A DNA stretch of 64,000 nt from Cristatella mucedo (taxonomy: Eukaryota > Bryozoa > Phylactolaemata > Cristatellidae), in contig WPIO01000008.1 in NCBI GenBank assembly GCA_009760855.2, positions 11,424,501 through 11,488,500 of the forward strand. Reading direction: 5' to 3'. The position numbers were made by a program, and so were the translations under genes. The notes beneath the pieces were generated by a model. It did no database searches, was not told the DNA's origin, and saw only the letters and a list, made by a program, of their open reading frames with translations. This document shows positions 11,222 to 21,475 of this stretch, one piece after another; within the stretch, counting starts at the first letter, position 1; every line of letters starts with the position of its first letter.

Positions 11222-11843
11222 GGGGAACCGTCAACACCTGCGCCAGCGTGTTCCCCTTGACTTCGGCGCGACTGCCCTCCATTGGCGTGATGTTAAATGG
11301 CCAGTTCGCTACTGCACTTGTCGACACCGGCTGCTCCCGCACGGTGCTTGCATCAGTGCTGGCCTCCTCCTCGTGATCTGCAGCCTGCGAGGGAAGGTAT
11401 CTTGATGATGAACGGTGACCGCGCTCTCTGTACCTCTACGTGTAAGGTCAGTTTGTTAATTAGAGGAGTACCACTGGAGGTTAATTGTTTGGTGACCGAT
11501 ATAATTGCTGGCTGGGACATCATCCTTGGGATGGATGTCATAAGAGCGCTAGGCGGCGTCCGCGTAGGGCACGGCGGTGAAGGCCAAGTTGACTTCGGTA
11601 ATGAGGCTCCAGCGACCCGATGCATCCGCGGCGAAAGAAACAGTGTAACCTGCCCTCACTCACCCCCGGCCACCGACGTTTCGCTCGTTGCAAAGGTCGG
11701 AAATTCGAGCGAGCTTACAGTCTCCGACAAAGATTTTACTGCAGTATTCCACGATGGCGCGTGGCACGTGCGCTGGAACTGGAAAGAAGGCGTACAGGCC
11801 CCCTTGCTGCAGAACCGTGTGTCCTCATATCTCATCCCGGCTG
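11222..11843 (+). pseudogene. Retroviral-type aspartic protease region, frameshifted
   Basis: A DTG active-site motif (LVDTGCS) is encoded at about 11316-11336, then the frame hits a TGA near 11373. The second half of the protease fold, including DIIAGWDIILGMDVI, is in another frame at about 11490-11550. The reading frame then continues towards the reverse transcriptase until it is cut at 11844-11848 by a LINE insertion. Confidence 0.8.
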
Positions 11844-11848
11844 AGGTA

Positions 11849-12067
11849 ATAATAATATAATAATAATATTGCACTTGATAAAGCGCCCTCAGAGAACTTA
11901 ATCTCTTTCTAGGCGCTTTACATTTGCTGCAAAGTGATACGCAGTAGAATAGTAAGTAAAATCATGCTTGAAAAACAAACAAAATGAATAACATGGTTAG
12001 GGGTTACATGCACTGGGTCAGCATGCAAATGTGGTTAGTGGCAGCATGAACAGTGTCAGCACGCATA
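11849..12067 (-). mobile_element. Young LINE-X insertion inside the LTR element's pol
   Basis: This 219-bp, 5'-truncated LINE-X 3' end is in minus orientation. It separates two parts of pol that are otherwise in frame. AGGTA is present on both sides (11844-11848 and 12068-12072) as a probable target-site duplication. Over about 200 bases it differs at only one position that I can see from the copy at 44.4 kb. It therefore postdates the LTR element and comes from a recently active source. Confidence 0.9.
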
Positions 12068-12461
12068 AGGTAGAAGCAGAATATGAACGGGAAGTGGAGG
12101 ATTGGATAAAGTGTGGTTGGCTTCAACCTTTTCACGGGGAGTGCGGTGGGCTGATTCCCTTGATGGCGGTGGTTCAAAGCAGCAAAGGGAAAGTGAGGCC
12201 CGTCCTCGACTATCGCGAGCTCAACCAGTTCGTGTCGAGCCACACGGCTGAAGGGGACGTGTGCAGTAATAAACTTCGTGCATAGCGGCGAATGGGACGA
12301 AACGTAAGCGTCGTGGACCTGCGTAAGGCCTATTTGCAAATTCACGTAGACCCATCATTGTGGAAGTACCAGGTGGTTGAATTTCATGGCCGCCGATACT
12401 GCCTGACTCGCCTGGGTTTCGGCCTTAACGTTGCACCAAAAATAGTGACATATTAAATAAA
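12068..12461 (+). pseudogene. pol: Reverse transcriptase, N-terminal half, with a stop and a frameshift
   Basis: The translation shows the classic early reverse transcriptase blocks: KVRPVLDYRELN at about 12190-12225, VVDLRKAYLQIHV at about 12311-12350 with the first catalytic Asp, and LGFGLNVAPK at about 12412-12441. A TAG near 12283 interrupts the first two, and a small deletion after APK shifts the frame into the next segment. Confidence 0.85.
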
Positions 12462-14306
12462 GTGTTGTCTATGGATGAGCGGGTCAGATCCGGCACGGAT
12501 TCGTATGTCGACGACATTTTGGCGAACAATGATATCGTCTCAAACGACCGTGTGATTGAGCTTCTCCGCGAGTACGGACTTGAAGCTAAACCACCTGAAA
12601 AGTTAGAGGGTGGTCGTGTCCTAGGCCTCCGCATTGACAGTAAACGCAACGAGCTCGTATGGCGCCGAGATAATGCCATAGGCTCTGTACAGTCAGTGCT
12701 GACGCGGCGAGAGTTATTTTCTTGGTGTGGGCAACTCGTCGGGCATTTTCCGGTAGCCGGCTGGCTGCGACCCGCTTGCAGTTATCTCAAACGTATAGCC
12801 AGCGATCAGGACTGGGACAGCAAAGTACCGAGTGAGGTTCTAGAAATTGCTCACGACGTCCATCGCAGGGTGCTAGCTTCTGATCCGGTGACTGGAGCGT
12901 GGCTGGTGTCCAATGTCATCAGTGGAAAATTGTGGTGCGATGCGAGCAGCATCGCTATTGGAACGTGCCTTGAGATTGACGGTAAAGTGGTTGAGGATAC
13001 CTCTTGGCTTCGAAAGCCGGACGATACTTCGCATATAAACACCGCCGAGCTAGAAGCCGTCATCAAAGGCCTTAACATCGCTATTGCGTGGGGACTTCAG
13101 AAAGTCCAAATCGTGACTGATTCAACTTCGGTGTTTGGTTGGCTGAAGTCATTGATCGATGGGGATGAACCCGTGAGGACGCGCGGCATGGGAGAGGCGA
13201 TAATTCGACGACGATTGGGCCTACTCCGAGATATTATAACGGAGTGCAATCTGGAGACGACTGTAAGCCTAGTAAGGTCGCCGGAGAACAAAGCGGACCA
13301 GCTGACTCGAGTACCGCAAAGGTGGTTGAAGTTCACGACTTGCTGTACCGGTGCCGTGGCTCCTGAGGTCAGTTTGGCGACTCCCAATATCGACCTCAAG
13401 CAATTCCACAATCTGCACCACCTGGGCGTCGACAGGACGCTATACCTGGCGAGGCTATGTCACCCTAATGCGAACATCCGCAGAACCGATGTAGAACGAA
13501 TTGTTCGTTCCTGTCTTCGCTGCAGATCAGTGGATCCGTCGCCGATTTTGTGGCAGCGAGGCAGTCTTGACGTCACCGAACCCTGGTCTCGTCTTGCGAT
13601 CGATGTCACGCACTACCGCGATGAGAAATATCTGACGCTGGTGGATTGTGGGCCCAGCAGATTTACGCTATGGCGGCACATTCCTAGCGAAGAGGTGCAC
13701 CTTATCATCAGAGTGCTGGAGCAAATCTTTCGAGAGAGAGGCCCACCTACGCTGATTCTGATGGACAACAGCGCCTCGTTCCGATTTGAGGCAGTTCGGC
13801 GTCTCTGCGAACGCTGGGGCGTTGAGACCGTCTACCGGTGTGCTTACCGACCGGAAGGCAACGGCATAGTCGAACGCATGCATCGGACTATCAAAGGCAT
13901 GGCAGCTCGCACCGGTAGAGGAGTACTAGATATGGTGTACTGGTACAATTCGGCGCCGACTGAGGGGATAAAGGGCGAAACCGTGCCTCACAGGCGGTTA
14001 TTTACATATGAATGGCGGTGCCCGCTCCAGCCAAAGAAGATACAGCACTGCAACGCCCAATCTGCCATTAACTACACAGCGGGCCAAAGGGTTTTTGTGA
14101 AACCAGCCGATGCGCGGTGTATGTCAGAATGGCCGGAAGGGATTGTGACCTCGGGGACTCACGGCCTTGGTGTCGAGGTGAACGGAATCCGAAGACATGT
14201 GTCGGACGTCAGGTTAGTTCCGGACGCTGAGCCAGTATTACCGGCTCAGCTGCCAGCACCCTCCCAGATAAGAGGCGAAGATGATGAGTATGCTGGGGCA
14301 GAGTAA
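12462..14306 (+). CDS. pol: Pol fragment: reverse transcriptase C-half, RNase H, integrase
   Basis: A 614-codon open frame, not starting at a natural ATG. It contains the catalytic YVDDIL box (about 12504-12521) and a connection with TRRELFSWCGQL and GHFPVAGWLRPA. RNase H follows, with LWCDASS, INTAELEAV and VTDSTS acidic residues. The integrase has an HH-CC zinc domain (HHLGVDRT...SCLRC) and a DDE core: Asp in LAIDVTHY, Asp in LMDNSASF, and Glu in GNGIVERMHR. It ends 170 bases before the 3' LTR. This half of pol is intact, in contrast to the broken 5' half. Confidence 0.92.
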   Translation: MLSMDERVRSGTDSYVDDILANNDIVSNDRVIELLREYGLEAKPPEKLEGGRVLGLRIDSKRNELVWRRDNAIGSVQSVLTRRELFSWCGQLVGHFPVAGWLRPACSYLKRIASDQDWDSKVPSEVLEIAHDVHRRVLASDPVTGAWLVSNVISGKLWCDASSIAIGTCLEIDGKVVEDTSWLRKPDDTSHINTAELEAVIKGLNIAIAWGLQKVQIVTDSTSVFGWLKSLIDGDEPVRTRGMGEAIIRRRLGLLRDIITECNLETTVSLVRSPENKADQLTRVPQRWLKFTTCCTGAVAPEVSLATPNIDLKQFHNLHHLGVDRTLYLARLCHPNANIRRTDVERIVRSCLRCRSVDPSPILWQRGSLDVTEPWSRLAIDVTHYRDEKYLTLVDCGPSRFTLWRHIPSEEVHLIIRVLEQIFRERGPPTLILMDNSASFRFEAVRRLCERWGVETVYRCAYRPEGNGIVERMHRTIKGMAARTGRGVLDMVYWYNSAPTEGIKGETVPHRRLFTYEWRCPLQPKKIQHCNAQSAINYTAGQRVFVKPADARCMSEWPEGIVTSGTHGLGVEVNGIRRHVSDVRLVPDAEPVLPAQLPAPSQIRGEDDEYAGAE

Positions 14307-14457
14307 AGGGGCGGCCACCAGCTTCGCATGCGGTCGGAACTGCAGCACCCACGTTGGTTCTCCGACTACGTCATGGACTGATCTGTACGTCAGGGGACAA
14401 GGGAGTTTGCTTAAACGATGGTACAGTGCGCTACTCCCATTGCAGCTGGAAGCTTGT

Positions 14458-14478
14458 GACCTTAAGGTCAAGGGAGCG
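14458..14478 (+). promoter_or_regulatory. Possible polypurine tract and palindrome before the 3' LTR
   Basis: A perfect 12-base palindrome GACCTTAAGGTC (14458-14469) is followed by the purine-rich AAGGGAG just before the 3' LTR at 14479. Such a tract usually primes plus-strand DNA synthesis, but it is short and imperfect here. Confidence 0.35.
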
Positions 14479-14786
14479 TGTGGTCTGAGTATATGCAGGC
14501 CGGTACCGCTCCTTCCTTAAACAGCTGTCAGGAGCATCACCAGTGGTGCATAGCTGTGGTCCGCCTGTGGTGTGGTTTGGACAGGCCGGTAACCACAGTC
14601 ACATGGTGGACTCACCATCGGGGTCGGCCAAAACACAGCCGTGGGCGAGGAGGGGGATTCAGTGGGGAGAGAGGGGCGAGTGAAGTCGTGCTCCCTCTGC
14701 TCTGTAGTAGAATAAACTGTTGGTGTTGGTTCTGTGCTGGCGTTCTTCGTGCAAGGCGTTCTTCGTGCAAGGCGCATCGAAGCACA
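14479..14786 (+). repeat. 3' LTR
   Basis: This is identical in length to the 5' LTR. The only difference found is one A-to-G change in the stretch AGAGAGGG(A/G)CGAGTG. It is followed by the duplication CAACC (14787-14791). Confidence 0.93.
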
Positions 14787-15095
14787 CAACCAATCTCGGA
14801 TCTTTTGGAGAACGTGCCTCTAGTTCGCTTGCCCCCAAAGCCGGGACCTTATCACCGACTGACCTCACAACATTCCATGACTTGACACCTGAATAGCTAA
14901 AATACGCACCTGTTTCTCAAAACATTTTCTGGGTTCGCGTGATTGTCCTTTGTTCGTGTACACGTGCTGACGCCGTGCATGTTATCACGAACAACATTGA
15001 CATGATTTCTTGACAGCATTTGGAAAGAGCCTAGAAAGAGATATAGTTCTCGAATGGCGCTATGTAAATTGCCTTATTAGTTTTGTAAAAAAGAT
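14787..15095 (+). mobile_element. LINE-X-type relic, right part
   Basis: Reading resumes directly from the left part at 10,161: an NLxSFGERA-like block at about 14795-14825, then a degraded C-terminus. The LINE 3' end follows at about 15028-15085 (GAGCCTAGAAAGAGA...GGCGCTATG, then TTATTAG). Confidence 0.7.
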
Positions 15096-15690
15096 CTTCC
15101 ACTACCAAGCTGACAAAATGCACACGGGAGCTGGTTTATCATCCGTTGGGTTAAGTTTCCCAAATTGCCCAGAGACAAATCTCTACTGGGGGCTCCTTTT
15201 ATACAATTAGAACACATTGTTGCTAGCGCCACCGGCCGTCGCTTTGGCACTGTACTGTGTAGCAATTGAAACTAGTGATACACCTAGCGAATTCGATGGG
15301 ACACCACCTCGTAACCCTAACTAAGAGTTAACCAAAACTGGAGACGGCCCTTACACACCAGTCACTCTTGAGGCCGAGTTTCCTCTCAATAATGACACCG
15401 AGTCGTGTTTTATCGATATTTTTGCTGCATCTGTGCGATCTTTGATTTCGCATTTGGCTTGGCGTGATATTCATACTTTTTCATTAAGCGATTGCCCTTG
15501 CATGCAGAGGGAAATTATGCAATGCCGATTTGTGGCACTAAGAAGGGTTTAATGCTGAGATATGTAATACCAAGGAGGAGATGGAACAATTTGGATTAGC
15601 GTCAAAAAGAGACAACAGGAATAACGAGGGGGAGACTGGTGGAGGGGCTATGAAGGAAGAAAGAGAAAGTTAGTTTTTTTAACGACTGGA
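15096..15690. other. Non-coding stretch
   Basis: No gene, RNA or repeat end was recognised between the LINE 3' end and the SINE2 copy at 15.7 kb. Confidence 0.4.
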
Positions 15691-15694
15691 AGGA

Positions 15695-15873
15695 GAATGG
15701 TACCGGTTAGCTGACCTGGCAGCCTCATTTATATCTGTAGCTGCAGAAGAGCTACAGCGGTACTATCACTCCAGCTTGCAACGAGCAATAAGGAATTGTG
15801 TGATGCAGGACTCGAACTTACGACCTGGATCGTGCAGGGCCATCACCCTACCCCTAGGCTAAGAAAGACCCAG
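15695..15873 (-). repeat. SINE2 copy
   Basis: The plus strand reads TTAGCTGACCTGGCAGCCTC, the tail side, through a GCAATAAGGAATT body, to a tRNA-like head that carries ACTCGAACTTACGACC (B-box complement) near 15810. Confidence 0.7.
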
Positions 15874-16227
15874 AGGCATGGAAGATAAAGGTAAATGAAC
15901 AGCTAGCTAAACAGTGGGTGGCATACGGTTGAAGAGAAACCGCATTCATTTGGGAAGGCAACGGGTGGAGGCGAGTTGAGGTCACTCTGTGGAACGGTAC
16001 CTAGACGGTTAGTAGATATACATTTACTGCACGAGTGAGATTTCATGCAGGGCACCGCTGCACTCAGGGCTCTTATAACAAAACGCATCTGCTGGCATCT
16101 TTTGAACAATGGCTTGTTTACATATTCATGCTGGCATTCTTATAGGAAATCGTAGGAAAACGATCACTATCATGAATCCAAAAGTTGTCTATAAAAAACA
16201 GGCTACCCTAACACAAATGCTTCATGA

Positions 16228-16312
16228 ACAGCATTTGTAAGTGCTTAGAAAGAGATTCAAGTTCTCTGATGGCACTATACAAATATATTATTACAATTAT
16301 TATTAATGTTGG
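16228..16312 (+). mobile_element. LINE-X-type 3' end
   Basis: It has the hairpin pair AGAGATTCAAGTTCTCT with flanking AGTGCTTAG...GGCACT, followed by a TTATTA-type tail. It is an old, diverged copy of the 3' end only. Confidence 0.6.
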
Positions 16313-17101
16313 TTTAGGTACAGCACAACAATGCTCACAGCACGAAACTTTTAATTTGTGTTCGTCCCCGGAGGTCATTAAAGTAAGGTAAAGAGATGAC
16401 ACAAGGTACTATTATATAGTTATTTGCACACTTTTCCACTCAGTCGTGCAGCAACCGTTGGATTCTGTCAGTATGGCCAGGGTTGAAGCTTCTCGGGAGG
16501 GGGCCTGATTAAAGGCAGCTCTACGAAAGATCTGCTGACTTCGTGACTATTCGATCTAGGGCACCAGATCCCGAACCAACGTTGAATCATTACAGCCCGT
16601 GGCTGACTCTTATGCTATGCTTTGCCTGCCCATCCTGAATTCAACTTCAGCTGACAGAAGAAATCTCTGAACAGGGACAGACCGCAGCAAAGCAAAAGTC
16701 TGAGTAGCGTTCAGTCTACTAGGAATGAGTCTGAATCCGACACACGTTAGTGTATGGTATCACTGGAGTCAATAAGAGAAGTTTACAAGTGATGGTCAAT
16801 TGACCACTTGGTGCTCACCGGCTGGCCAAGTTTGTCAAGCGCTTTTCAAAGACGAAAAACAGCATAGACATACCTGCTTATCTAGTAGTCGCTAACCGAA
16901 TAAGAACTCAAAATCTTTCGTCACCATGGTCAGCTGCGCAACGCAGCAAAGTTAATGCATACAACGTTCAAAAAATATCCGATCCCCAAGCAAGCTTGAG
17001 GCAACAGCAACTTCTGTTGTTTGAACCAGAAAAATCAAAATGTGTCTCAGAAATCGACCTCGAGGCAGCAAAGCTACACTGCCACTGCAATAACCGTAGC
17101 C

Positions 17102-17723
17102 TCATCCGAATGCAGGATAGTTGGGATGCCACCAAGGGTATATGTGACACTCAGTGGCAGGCTCAATTTGCACAGGAGTCTGATCAAGGATCGATGCGCC
17201 TCTTTGAGGGGAGACGGTGCCGAACACGAGCTTTAGCTTGCGATCGGCATGAGCAGCCAACAGACCGTCGATCAGCTTTGCACTGCACAGGGCCAGACCG
17301 CACAGCTGTGGCAGCAGCATGAAGTGGTTCGAGCTGGCGATGAGCACCAGGTATCCGGCCTCCGGGTTGTGCTGGATGCAGTCTTTTGAAGGAGCACCAT
17401 CCGCCGTCGATGGCCCGCGGCGGATGGGCAATCGGCCAAGCTTAAAGCAGTATCGCCAGGTTCTGTCGATGTGCCGCCGTGGCTGCGACGGCTCGCCGTT
17501 TCGGAGCTCGTCTGCAACCGTGTACCAGGCGGCAATGCAGTGCAGCCCTTCCAGGCGGCGGCACTGCTCAGCAGTAGCCGGCAGCGCCAGCCGGACGGAG
17601 CGTGCCACCAGGGGCTCGTAGAGCAGGTGTAGGGCACGGACGACGCGTGCCATCAGGCCGCCGGGACGCTCCAGCATGTGCAGCTGCAGGTCACCCGGCA
17701 GCTGCTTGTCCTTGGCATAGTAC
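17102..17723 (-). CDS. TMEM183: TMEM183-like protein, exon 3 (C-terminal)
   Basis: This is the last exon of a TMEM183 (C1orf37)-like gene on the minus strand. The acceptor is TCAAG at 17728-17724 and the stop is at 17104-17102. The exon starts in a split Arg codon completed by the preceding exon's AG. Matches to the remembered vertebrate protein include ARVVRALHLLYEPLVAR, the single hydrophobic segment NHFMLLPQLCGLALCSAKLI, and the C-terminal WWHPNYP (WWHPQYP in vertebrates). TMEM183 proteins have an F-box-like region and one predicted membrane segment; their biochemical role is not well known. The three exons add up to 339 residues, against about 376 in human. Confidence 0.85.
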
Positions 17724-18110
17724 CTTGACAAACACAAGGGGCGGGAGTGACGACGACAATTCGCTGCCAAGTGCGGCGCATCGAAGGAACTGCACCTCGG
17801 GGCGACGACATGCAGACCCGACACGATGCATGAAAGCTCAAGAAACTAACCACCACCCCCCTCCGCAGAAGCGTTAGCGCGGCATACAAGCTACTAAAAG
17901 TCTGTACATGGTAACGGCAGTTACACGGGCTTGCCGCCATTTCTCTAACGGAGCAAGTTGGAGCAATAGAAAAATGGTCCAAAAAAGGAATCGCTGCTAT
18001 TACAAATTGCTCGAAACACTGCTGCCCCCCTCGGGCACCGAAGTGCCCACCATTAGGCCTTGCAACCAGCACCAGCGCTTCAGCAAGAGCATAGGACAAT
18101 CCTTCTTATT

Positions 18111-18268
18111 TCATTTCATTTGTATACCGCCCTAAGAGAACTTAATCTCTACTCAGGCCCTTCATCACATATGCCACAGGGCTCGAGCCCACGACCTCAG
18201 GCATCAAATGCATTCACATTGACCTCAGTCGTTCAAGGCAAGCACCTTAACCACTGGGCGAAACAGAA
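18111..18268 (-). repeat. SINE1 copy
   Basis: On the minus strand a tRNA-like head (GTGGTTAAGGTGCTTGCC and B box GGGCTCGAGCCC) is followed by a tail carrying the hairpin AGAGATTAAGTTCTCT and GGGCGGTATACAAATG. That tail resembles the LINE-X 3' end. Confidence 0.75.
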
Positions 18269-18600
18269 AGGCAGAACGATGCCAATAGGAAAGCTGAACT
18301 GCCGATCGAATTCATACCGACCTAAACACCATAGCAGGATATCCCACTTGGAAGAAGAAAAGATGAGTTGGGTCGGCCTTGGGAGCTAGAAAAAAGTAAA
18401 GGTCAGCTGATTCAATAGCTTCGTTTACACAGCAGCAGCAGCAATATAGGGTGGCTTGCTGCTGAGCTAAGACAGAGGGGCTGACTGCACGAGCTCCAAA
18501 ACCGGAGGCAATAGTTACACTAACTCATCTGTCTCCATAGATAAACTCATCCGTCTCCATACATAAACACGAAAAACCCTGCCCTGCCTGTGTGATTAAA

Positions 18601-19495
18601 ATTATAATAATAATAATAATAATGTACTTGATAAAGCGCCCTCGGAGAACTTAATCTCTTTCTAGGCGCTTTACATTTACTGCAAAGGGAAATGCAATTA
18701 AATGGTAAGTAAAATCATGCTTGAAAAACAAACAAAACGAATAACATGGTTAGGGGTGACATGCACAGGGTCAGTATGCAAATGTGGTTAGTGGCAGCAT
18801 GCACAGTGTCAGCACACATAAGCACGTGAAGGACGAATCACAGGGACCCACTAAATGCTGTCCTAAATAGGTGTGTTTTTTTAAGTTCCTTTTAAATGTG
18901 GTCAGGTCAGGGGATGTTCTGATGCAGGTCGGGAGGGAGTTCCAGGCTGTGGGAGCATACGAACTAAATGCACGGTCTCCAAAGGATTTGAGGTTTGTAT
19001 GAGGTATTTCTAGACTGCTGGATTCCGAAAAGCGAGTGGTACGATGCTTGGCCTGATGGGGGAGTATGTCGGAGAGATAGGCTGGAGCCATAGAATGAAG
19101 GGACCTAAAAGTGAGCGACAAAACCTTGAAGTCAATCCGTTGCTTGACTGGTAGCCAGTGCAGGTCGGCGAGAAGTAGAGTAATGTGGCAACTGCAACGC
19201 TCACGACAGACAAGCCTAGCTGCGGAGTTTTGCACCAGCTGCAATCGCCTGATCGCACATGCTGGTAGGCCAGTAAGCAGTGAGTTGCAGAAGTCGAGAT
19301 GAGATGTCACGAATGCATGGACCAACTTAGATGTGGTATCCTTATCTAAACAAGCCCGAATTTTAGCAATATTATGAAGCCGAAAATAGGCAGATTTGAC
19401 CGTTGAGCTGATATGGTCGTCTAACGAGAGGTCGCTTTGGAATATGACACCTAGATTTCGAGCTGATTCGACAGAAGATATGCTGGCAGACTCCA
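18601..19495 (-). mobile_element. LINE-X relic (copy B)
   Basis: The minus strand encodes a long piece of the reverse transcriptase C-terminal region: AFVTSHLDFCNSLLTGLP, then LQLVQNSAARLVCRE, LHWLPVKQRIDFKVL and APTAWNSLP. It ends in the 3' hairpin and a (TTA)n tail at 18601-18625. It is better preserved than the copy at 0.8 kb but still truncated at the 5' end. Confidence 0.85.
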
Positions 19496-19676
19496 GGCTC
19501 TGCAGAGCATACCAATAAATGGTCTTAAGATGAAGCCCATACCTTAGCTGACAGTTTGCTACTAAACTGTGACAAGAACCATGCTCACTCTACACGGCGA
19601 AGCACCACACAACTGGCTGCCTTAATGATGACAAAAAGCCTCAGCAACAAACAAGTGATACAGCCATGTGACCAAC

Positions 19677-19851
19677 CTGAGGTAGAGTCTTCGCCAGAAG
19701 CCACGCGTCTTTATGATGCGCCGGGCACCGCGGCATATGCCAGCAAATGAGCTGACATCGCAAGGGCCAATGAAATTGCTCAACAGGCTCCACACGTCCG
19801 TGGGGTATATGGTACCGTCTTCCTCGCCATGTGAGCAGGGATCCTTATCAC
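19677..19851 (-). CDS. TMEM183: TMEM183-like protein, exon 2 (F-box-like region)
   Basis: The acceptor is a long pyrimidine tract plus CCGTGCAG (ending at 19852), and the donor is CTCAG/GTTGG at 19677/19676. It encodes GTIYPTDVWSLLSNFI, then SFAGICRGARR and FWRRLYLR, matching the F-box-like segment of TMEM183 (YPMDIWLLLASYI and FWTRLYRR in human). The exon starts in phase 1, agreeing with exon 1, and ends in phase 2, agreeing with exon 3. Confidence 0.88.
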
Positions 19852-21475
19852 CTGCACGGAGACGGTGGACCGAGTGGGGGGGGGGGGGAGGGAGCAAGAT
19901 GGCATAATGGCCACACCACTAGCGATGCGATGCGATCGCTGCACGAGCACAGCTTCGACCATATGACCAGTCGGGGCTAGAGTGAGCTGGTGCAAACCGG
20001 CATTCAAACTGTGAGCCTTCCCCATTTTGCTTCGAGTGTCACTTGGGGTTTCGGGCAGTGCAGATACAGAACTGTGGTGGCAATGGTTAGCTAATTTAAC
20101 AGCCTTCTTTATATATCGGCAGAAGAGCTTTTACGGCCATCACCACCTCTTGCACTGGGCAATAAAGCATCGCCCATTCACGATCGCATTGCAGCCAGTT
20201 GCCGAGGGCACGGTGCACTGCACTCCAGGGATAATAGGTCAAATCGTTTCAGGGGAAATGTGTGTTGGCGTATCCACCACGATGACTCTCAGACGAACAG
20301 CTTTGCATGAGCGTACGGCAGTGATCCTACGGCAAGACCAGCGTCCTTACCGAGTTACTTTATCAGTACTCGTGATGACACTGCAAAGAAGTTCATGCTC
20401 AAAAAGGAGGGGTCAGATCGAGTCTGCTGACCTACGTTCATGGGAAACTTGGATAAAGCAGGAAATGCAGAGTGCAAGATCATAAAGCTGCTAACAGCTC
20501 TTTCATGCCACTCGGCCAGGCATCTCTCGAAAGGGGCTGCACCAGGCATTTGTAAGACCATTGCAGCTTTGACTGAACTGCTGCATCTGTTTCAGCCTCC
20601 TCGTGCCTTCAGGTCATCATTGGACAATACCTTAGCTGTTCCATACCTATGCTTACAGACTTTTAGGGACAAAAGTCTTCCATGCTACTACCCAACTTCC
20701 TCGACTGTCTTCCTGACTCAGCTATGCTTCTCACTTTCTCTTTGTTGCATGAGACAAAGTCTGTTGGCTACTGTATGCATAGCAAAGGCTGCTTAAGCTT
20801 TGAATTCGATACAGAAAACTCTCCTTAGTAACACTCACATAGTCTTTTTGGCTTTGTGAGGTTACAGACTGAGATATATTACAGTACACTGACATGGAAG
20901 TGAGGCAGCAATAAAAAAAAATCCCAATACACAGAATCTTCTGAAACCCAATTGACCCCCACACGAGCATCTGCCATCGAATGCAATCGAAAGACAAGTG
21001 GCTACCACAAGCTAAAGCGCAAAGGCCTCATTAACTGCGATCAGCACAATTAATGCCCTGCAAATTTCAGAATTGGCTTGCTGGGCCAAAATTCTTTGGT
21101 AAGCTAGTTATATAAGCAACTAAGCAAATGGTTAAAAAAGCAAGCCTCTGCTTCAGATAATAAGCAGATTGCTTCCATGCAACACCGCCCCAACGATCAC
21201 TATGCATATATTCTCGCTAACTGCTTTATGAATGCTTCGGGCTTTGCCTACTCGCGTATCGTCCCTGGGTGAGTTCTTTGACAATGCCATTCATCCTCAA
21301 CCTAAAGGAATGTGCAGCCGCGCCAATGCCGAGCTCAAGGCATACTGCGCAGCAGCAGCTGATTGCGAAAGTAAAAAGCGAGAGAAAAACGCCGCCAGCT
21401 GTTTGCTGAAACAAGATCAGGGCAACACACAGTTCATACAAAACCATTGGACAGGAATTTCGAGTGGCGCCACAC
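19852..21475 (-). other. TMEM183-like intron 1
   Basis: This GT-AG intron holds a run of 12 or more G at about 19877-19889, a degraded SINE2-like stretch near 20,085-20,215, and a LINE-Y 3' part in plus orientation at about 20,575-20,900. Confidence 0.6.
20575..20900 (+). mobile_element. LINE-Y 3'-part relic
   Basis: It matches the 3' part of the better copy at 51.4-51.8 kb: CTTTCTCTTTGTTGCAT, then the hairpin CTCACATAGTC...GGCTTTGTGAG, then ATATATTACAG. It is inactive. Confidence 0.75.

Larger units (their letters stand above)
10167..14786 (+). mobile_element. Full-length LTR retrotransposon (probably Ty3/gypsy-like), defective
   Basis: Two 308-bp LTRs (10167-10474 and 14479-14786) begin TG and end CA. 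They differ at one site that I can find. The element is flanked by the 5-bp duplication CAACC (10162-10166 and 14787-14791). Internally the order is gag with a CCHC zinc knuckle, aspartic protease (DTG), reverse transcriptase (YVDD), RNase H and DDE integrase, which fits Ty3/gypsy order; BEL/Pao shares this order and is not excluded. The coding part is broken by a G-run frameshift, a protease frameshift and stop, a 219-bp LINE insertion, an in-frame stop near 12,283, and a frameshift near 12,440. The element is inserted in a LINE relic whose reading resumes exactly after the duplication. Confidence 0.92.
17724..19676 (-). other. TMEM183-like intron 2 with SINE1 and LINE-X insertions
   Basis: This 1,953-bp GT-AG intron contains a SINE1 copy (18.1 kb) and a 0.9-kb LINE-X relic (18.6 kb). 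Both are on the minus strand, the same as the host gene. No further exon was recognised. Confidence 0.7.

Noticed and set aside
17908-18135. Short frames next to the SINE1 copy as extra TMEM183-like exons
   Set aside because: No similarity to the family and the three chosen exons already join in frame.
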